Below, piece by piece: positions 7,021 to 10,266 of a stretch of DNA of 10,266 nt (position 1 is the first letter of the stretch; each line of letters opens with the position of its first letter). The notes below the pieces were generated by a model. The model ran no database searches. It was not told where the DNA came from and saw only the letters and a list, made by a program, of their open reading frames with translations. The stretch covers positions 1 through 10,266 of the forward strand of contig JAHEFL010000031.1 in NCBI GenBank assembly GCA_024640205.1, given 5' to 3'. The stretch is from Flavobacteriales bacterium. Lineage in GTDB: Bacteria > Bacteroidota > Bacteroidia > Flavobacteriales_F > PHOS-HE28. The translations under genes were made by a program, and so were the position numbers.

Positions 7021-7629
7021 TTAATGTTCATTTAGACCATTTGCGATGCGATCGGTTTGATCGGTACCGGATAATCCATGCATTTCCCGGTTTATCCTGT
7101 CCTCGATCTTCTTCACGGCGATGTGAAAACTGCTTTTGAGAGCACCTACGCTGGTGCCGGTGATCGCACTGATCTCCTCGTACTTCAATTCCTCGAAATA
7201 CTTCATGGTGAACACCGACCGCTGCTTGTCCGGCAACGCCATCACCGCAGCTTGCAGTCGACGTTGGATATCATCGCCACTGAATTGCTCTCCATCCTGC
7301 ATGGTGGCGGTAAGGCGTTCCGTCACTTTTTCATCCGTCACGAAGAGTCCTCTCTTCAATTTCCGGAGGTGGTTCAGACTTTCATTGTGTGCAATGCGGT
7401 ACAGCCAGCTGAATAATTTGGAATCCCCTCGGAAATTCTGGAGACCGGTCCAAGCCTTGATGAATATGTTCTGGAGCACGTCCTGCGCTTCGTCATGATC
7501 GGTGACCATCCGGCGCACGTAGCGGTACAGCGGTTGCTGGTATTGCTTCACCAGAAGATTGAAGGCGTAATGCCGACTTTCCTCCTTCCGGAACAGCGCC
7601 AGGAGTTCGGTATCCGAGAGCTCGTTCAT
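7021..7629 (-). CDS. ECF-family RNA polymerase sigma-70 factor
   Basis: The 202-residue protein has the two-domain layout of extracytoplasmic-function sigma factors. Region 2 is at about 24-92, with DEAQDVLQNIFIKAW (46-60) as the core-binding part and FSWLYRIAHNESLNHLRK (73-90) as the -10 recognition part. Region 4 is at about 122-176, with LPDKQRSVFTMKYFEELKYE and a helix-turn-helix near 148-172 (YEEISAITGTSVGALKSSFH). Regions 1.1 and 3 are absent, as expected for ECF factors. The last 20 or so residues are a polar tail. It would direct RNA polymerase to stress promoters, very likely under control of the membrane and Spy-like proteins encoded just downstream. It begins only 22 nt after the transketolase gene, so it is either co-transcribed with it or has a promoter inside that gene. 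Confidence 0.95.
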   Translation of the reverse strand: MNELSDTELLALFRKEESRHYAFNLLVKQYQQPLYRYVRRMVTDHDEAQDVLQNIFIKAWTGLQNFRGDSKLFSWLYRIAHNESLNHLRKLKRGLFVTDEKVTERLTATMQDGEQFSGDDIQRRLQAAVMALPDKQRSVFTMKYFEELKYEEISAITGTSVGALKSSFHIAVKKIEDRINREMHGLSGTDQTDRIANGLNEH

Positions 7630-7651
7630 ACAGCTCCCATCCAGGACCGGC

Positions 7652-8605
7652 CTATTTGCGGGTCATTGCACGACGCGCAGCCGCTATGATATCCGGAACG
7701 TCCAGACCATATTTTTTTAAGAGCTGGTCCGGTGTTCCACTCTCCCCGAAACTGTCGTTGACGGCCACGAATTCCTGTGGGGTGGGTGCGTTCAAGGCCA
7801 GGACCTGGGCGATCGCATCCCCCATCCCGCCGTACCGATTGTGTTCCTCGCAACTGACCGCACATTTCGTTTGCGCTACGGAACGTAGGACGGCTTCCGA
7901 GTCCAGAGGTTTGATCGTATGGACGTTGATCACTTCCGCCTTGATCCCTTCGGCAGCGAGTTGTTCCGCGGCCTGCAATGCCCTCCAGACGAGGTGCCCA
8001 CAGGCGAATAAACTGACGTCCGTGCCCTCCACTAGCACCTGGGCTTTCCCGATCTCAAAAGGCATTTCAGATGGAATGAAAACCGGCCATTTGGGTCTCC
8101 CGAACCGGAGGTAGACCGGTCCCTCATGCACGGCGATGGCCAGCGTGGCCTGCCGCGTCTGGTTGTGGTCCGCAGGTACCACCACGGTCATCCCCGGAAG
8201 CATGCGCATCAGGCCGATGTCCTCGAGGATCTGGTGTGTGGCGCCATCTTCTCCCAAGGTCAGCCCGGCATGGCTGGCACAGATCTTCACGTTCTTGCCA
8301 GCGTACGCGATGCTCTGTCTCACCTGGTCGTACACCCGCCCGGTGCTGAAGTTGGCGAATGTCCCCGTGAAGGGGATCTTGCCACCGATGGTCATTCCGG
8401 CCGCGATCCCCATCATGTTGGCCTCCGCGATCCCCACCTGGAAGAACCGGTCCGGGAATTCCTTGGCAAAGGCGTCCATCTTCAATGATCCGGTCAGGTC
8501 CGCGCAGAGTGCGACCACTTCCGGGTTGTTCCGACCAAGTTCAAGCAGGCCGGCGCCAAAGCCGCTACGTGTGTCCTTCTGGTCGAGAATGGGGTAAGTG
8601 CTCAT
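7652..8605 (-). CDS. transketolase, C-terminal subunit (split enzyme)
   Basis: The 317-residue protein carries the pyrimidine-binding domain (about 5-170) and the C-terminal domain (about 185-310) of a transketolase. The ThDP-binding N-terminal half is encoded separately at 10096-10266 and beyond. Key features are the catalytic Glu E61 in VGIAEANMMGIAAGM, SHAGLTLGEDGATHQ (111-125), and the C-domain segments INVHTIKPLD (226-235) and CEEHNRYGGMGDAIA (252-266). With its partner it would exchange two-carbon ketol units between sugar phosphates in the non-oxidative pentose phosphate pathway. The ATG at 8605 follows the VWA gene stop by 4 nt. Two-gene transketolases are common in Bacteroidota and some other bacteria; the partner genes are usually adjacent, unlike here. 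Confidence 0.94.
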   Translation of the reverse strand: MSTYPILDQKDTRSGFGAGLLELGRNNPEVVALCADLTGSLKMDAFAKEFPDRFFQVGIAEANMMGIAAGMTIGGKIPFTGTFANFSTGRVYDQVRQSIAYAGKNVKICASHAGLTLGEDGATHQILEDIGLMRMLPGMTVVVPADHNQTRQATLAIAVHEGPVYLRFGRPKWPVFIPSEMPFEIGKAQVLVEGTDVSLFACGHLVWRALQAAEQLAAEGIKAEVINVHTIKPLDSEAVLRSVAQTKCAVSCEEHNRYGGMGDAIAQVLALNAPTPQEFVAVNDSFGESGTPDQLLKKYGLDVPDIIAAARRAMTRK

Positions 8606-8609
8606 GGTC

Positions 8610-10040
8610 TCAGAAATTTACAACGACCGATCGGCCGCTTTCGATAACAACTTCCTGGTCTAGGCTGAGTTCGGTGCGACGTGCGCCGCGACTACGGTAT
8701 GTGACCAAATAGGCGCCCGGCAACAAGCGCAATTGCATACGTTGAGCGGAATGGTCCAGGTCGGCCACCCATTCCAGCAGATCGCCCTTTTTCAGGAATA
8801 GCGCTCCATCACCAGGGGTGCTCGGCTGGATGTTCAGGACCCCCGTTCTAGGGATCACGATGTCCGTGGTCCTTCCCTGTTCGATCACCACATCCGGGAT
8901 GAATAGTCGCGGCATGGTAAGTACCTCCAGGTCATAGGTCCCCACTCGATACCGTTGAGCGGATCCGATCGCCTGTGCATGCAAGGTCTTGAGTTCGCCA
9001 CTTCGGCGCACGATGCTGTGTACGGTGTACCCGTCACTCGGACCGGAACCACTTTTCAGGTCAAGTGTCCCCATCCCTGCATCGACGGTGATGATCGTAT
9101 GGACCCCTGGCTTTACGGTGACGTTCTCACGGACCGAAGGAGGGAGCGTGTGCGCTACCACCCGATAGGTGAAGATCGGGTCCAGGGAAAGGGTGTCCGG
9201 GATGCCCCGGTCGTTCATGGTGTGCACGAAATGGTAACGCACCGTACCGTTCTTTTGGTCGTACAGGGTGACCGGGACATCCGTTTCCGTCGGCTTGCCG
9301 TCCGTGGTCATGAGGCTCACCTGCGCTGTGGTGCTGTTCAGCGCCTGTGTCAGCACGATCTTCAGCACATGTTCGAAGACTTCCGGGGTTTCGGCATCAA
9401 AGAAATTCCCGATGCATCGCAGGGAATATTTCTCAGCATCCTCGAGCCCCACCCCGATAACGAAGGGTTTCAGGACGATCCCCTTGGACTGGAGTGCGCG
9501 ACTGACCGCGCAAGGGTCCTCGTCACATGCTTCGATGCCATCGGTGATAAGGATGATCACATTCCGGATGGCACGCTCCCCCTTGCGCACCTTTTGCGTG
9601 CTTGGAAAATCGTCAGCCGAACGCTCCAGGGACCGTGCGATGGGCGTGGTACCCACGCATCGCAATCCTCTGATCACGGATCGCATGTCCGGGGCACTAT
9701 TCGCGGAAAATGGCACTTCCAGATGCGTGTCATCACAATCCTGAACGCCGCCCGAGATAGGCGAGCGGTGACCATAAACGCGTAAGGCCAGCTCCAGATC
9801 CGGTTGGCCTTCCAATTCATCCAGTGATCGGAGCAGCAGTTCCCGGGCCACATCGATCCGTGGCTTGTCACCCCAGAACCCGTTCATGCTGTTGCTCGCG
9901 TCGAACACGAACAGCATGCGCGTCAACGGTGGAAGCGAAGCACCATCCTGCGCCTTCGCATCACCCGAACAAAACAGGGTCAACATAAGGACCAGGGATG
10001 CAGCGCGCATCAGCCAAGAAGGGAACTGCTTCGTTCTCAT
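8610..10040 (-). CDS. secreted von Willebrand factor type A (VWA) domain protein
   Basis: From the ATG at 10040 the protein has 476 residues. Residues 1-30 form a signal peptide ending AKA; C24 is not in a good lipobox. A VWA domain at about 40-235 has a complete metal-ion site: D47, S49 and S51 (DASNS), T131 or T132 (GTTP) and D167 (ITDG). Cysteines at 102, 128, 172, 177 and 209 may form disulfides. The remaining 240 residues are beta-rich and repetitive in style, with segments such as DVVIEQGRTTDIVIPRTG resembling carboxypeptidase-regulatory-like or PEGA-type modules. No T9SS sorting domain is seen. Longer in-frame starts exist at 10091 and 10169, but the latter would overlap the transketolase N-terminal gene and both bury the signal peptide, so 10040 is preferred. 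It sits 55 nt after one transketolase subunit gene and 4 nt before the other. Its function is unknown. Confidence 0.85.
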   Translation of the reverse strand: MRTKQFPSWLMRAASLVLMLTLFCSGDAKAQDGASLPPLTRMLFVFDASNSMNGFWGDKPRIDVARELLLRSLDELEGQPDLELALRVYGHRSPISGGVQDCDDTHLEVPFSANSAPDMRSVIRGLRCVGTTPIARSLERSADDFPSTQKVRKGERAIRNVIILITDGIEACDEDPCAVSRALQSKGIVLKPFVIGVGLEDAEKYSLRCIGNFFDAETPEVFEHVLKIVLTQALNSTTAQVSLMTTDGKPTETDVPVTLYDQKNGTVRYHFVHTMNDRGIPDTLSLDPIFTYRVVAHTLPPSVRENVTVKPGVHTIITVDAGMGTLDLKSGSGPSDGYTVHSIVRRSGELKTLHAQAIGSAQRYRVGTYDLEVLTMPRLFIPDVVIEQGRTTDIVIPRTGVLNIQPSTPGDGALFLKKGDLLEWVADLDHSAQRMQLRLLPGAYLVTYRSRGARRTELSLDQEVVIESGRSVVVNF

Positions 10041-10095
10041 GAGATCACGTTCTTCCCCGGTAACGGTGAAAAGCGTGCCGATCGCAACCATGGGT

Positions 10096-10266
10096 TCAAT
10101 AGTCCCCAAGGGTTTCCTCCAACTGGGCCAATGCTTTGGCCAGCTGCTCATCGTTGGGGGCGATACCATGCCATTGGTGGCTGCCCATCATGAAATCCAC
10201 ACCCTGGCCCATTTCCGTGCGCATCAGGATCATCACCGGACGGCCTTTCCCCGTGCGGGTTCTGGC
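10096..10266 (-). CDS. transketolase, N-terminal subunit (partial; 3' end only)
   Basis: Only the last 56 residues and the TGA stop (10096-10098) lie in the window; the gene continues past 10266. The frame is read directly from the sequence and overlaps the N-terminal extension of the longest possible VWA reading frame. Visible segments are GKGRPVMILMRTEMGQGVDF and MMGSHQWHGIAPNDEQLAKA, the hallmark end of the ThDP-binding half of split transketolases, finishing LEETLGDY. The full subunit would bind thiamine diphosphate and pair with the C-terminal subunit encoded at 7652-8605. The VWA gene separates the two halves. Confidence 0.88.
   Translation of the reverse strand, partial: ARTRTGKGRPVMILMRTEMGQGVDFMMGSHQWHGIAPNDEQLAKALAQLEETLGDY

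Noticed and set aside
8955..9785. A 276-residue plus-strand open frame opposite the VWA gene
   Set aside because: It lies wholly inside the VWA coding region on the other strand. Its translation is rich in Arg, His and Asp and resembles no family.
10041..10169. N-terminal extension of the VWA protein to the ATG at 10169
   Set aside because: It would overlap the clearly coding end of the transketolase N-terminal subunit gene and put 43 residues ahead of a good signal peptide.

Overview
This window looks like a chromosomal segment of a fairly GC-rich Bacteroidota, probably in or near Flavobacteriales. That is inferred from two secreted proteins with type IX secretion (T9SS) C-terminal sorting domains, a transketolase split into two subunit genes, an ECF sigma / membrane protein / Spy-like triad of a kind common in this phylum, and the lack of clear Shine-Dalgarno sequences at the starts. 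Genus and species cannot be read from the sequence.

Nearly all coding sequence is on the minus strand. In transcription order (high to low coordinates) it holds: the 3' end of the N-terminal transketolase subunit gene (10266-10096); a secreted von Willebrand factor A (VWA) protein (10040-8610); the C-terminal transketolase subunit (8605-7652); an ECF sigma factor (7629-7021); a single-pass membrane protein, perhaps an anti-sigma factor (7017-6562); a Spy/CpxP-like periplasmic protein (6565-6092); a class III PLP aminotransferase (6009-4771); and two tandem paralogous secreted M43 metalloproteases (4593-2479 and 2276-144). Each protease gene is followed by its own hairpin terminator. A possible plus-strand gene tail (2-76) converges on the left-hand terminator.

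Spacing from the transketolase genes through the Spy-like gene is tight (55, 4, 22 and 3 nt, then a 4-bp overlap), so these six genes may be read together. The sigma factor, membrane protein and Spy-like protein probably form an envelope-stress module. The two transketolase subunits should form one enzyme of the non-oxidative pentose phosphate pathway, with the VWA gene lying between them. The proteases are each laid out as signal peptide, M43 catalytic domain, PKD domain, MAM-like beta-sandwich and T9SS sorting domain. They appear to be a tandem duplication in which the catalytic half has diverged more than the C-terminal half.

No RNA genes, CRISPR arrays, insertion sequences or phage genes were recognised. 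No wholly new system is evident. The points most worth a second look are the VWA gene inside the split transketolase locus, the sigma triad placed directly behind a metabolic gene, and the uneven divergence of the duplicated proteases.
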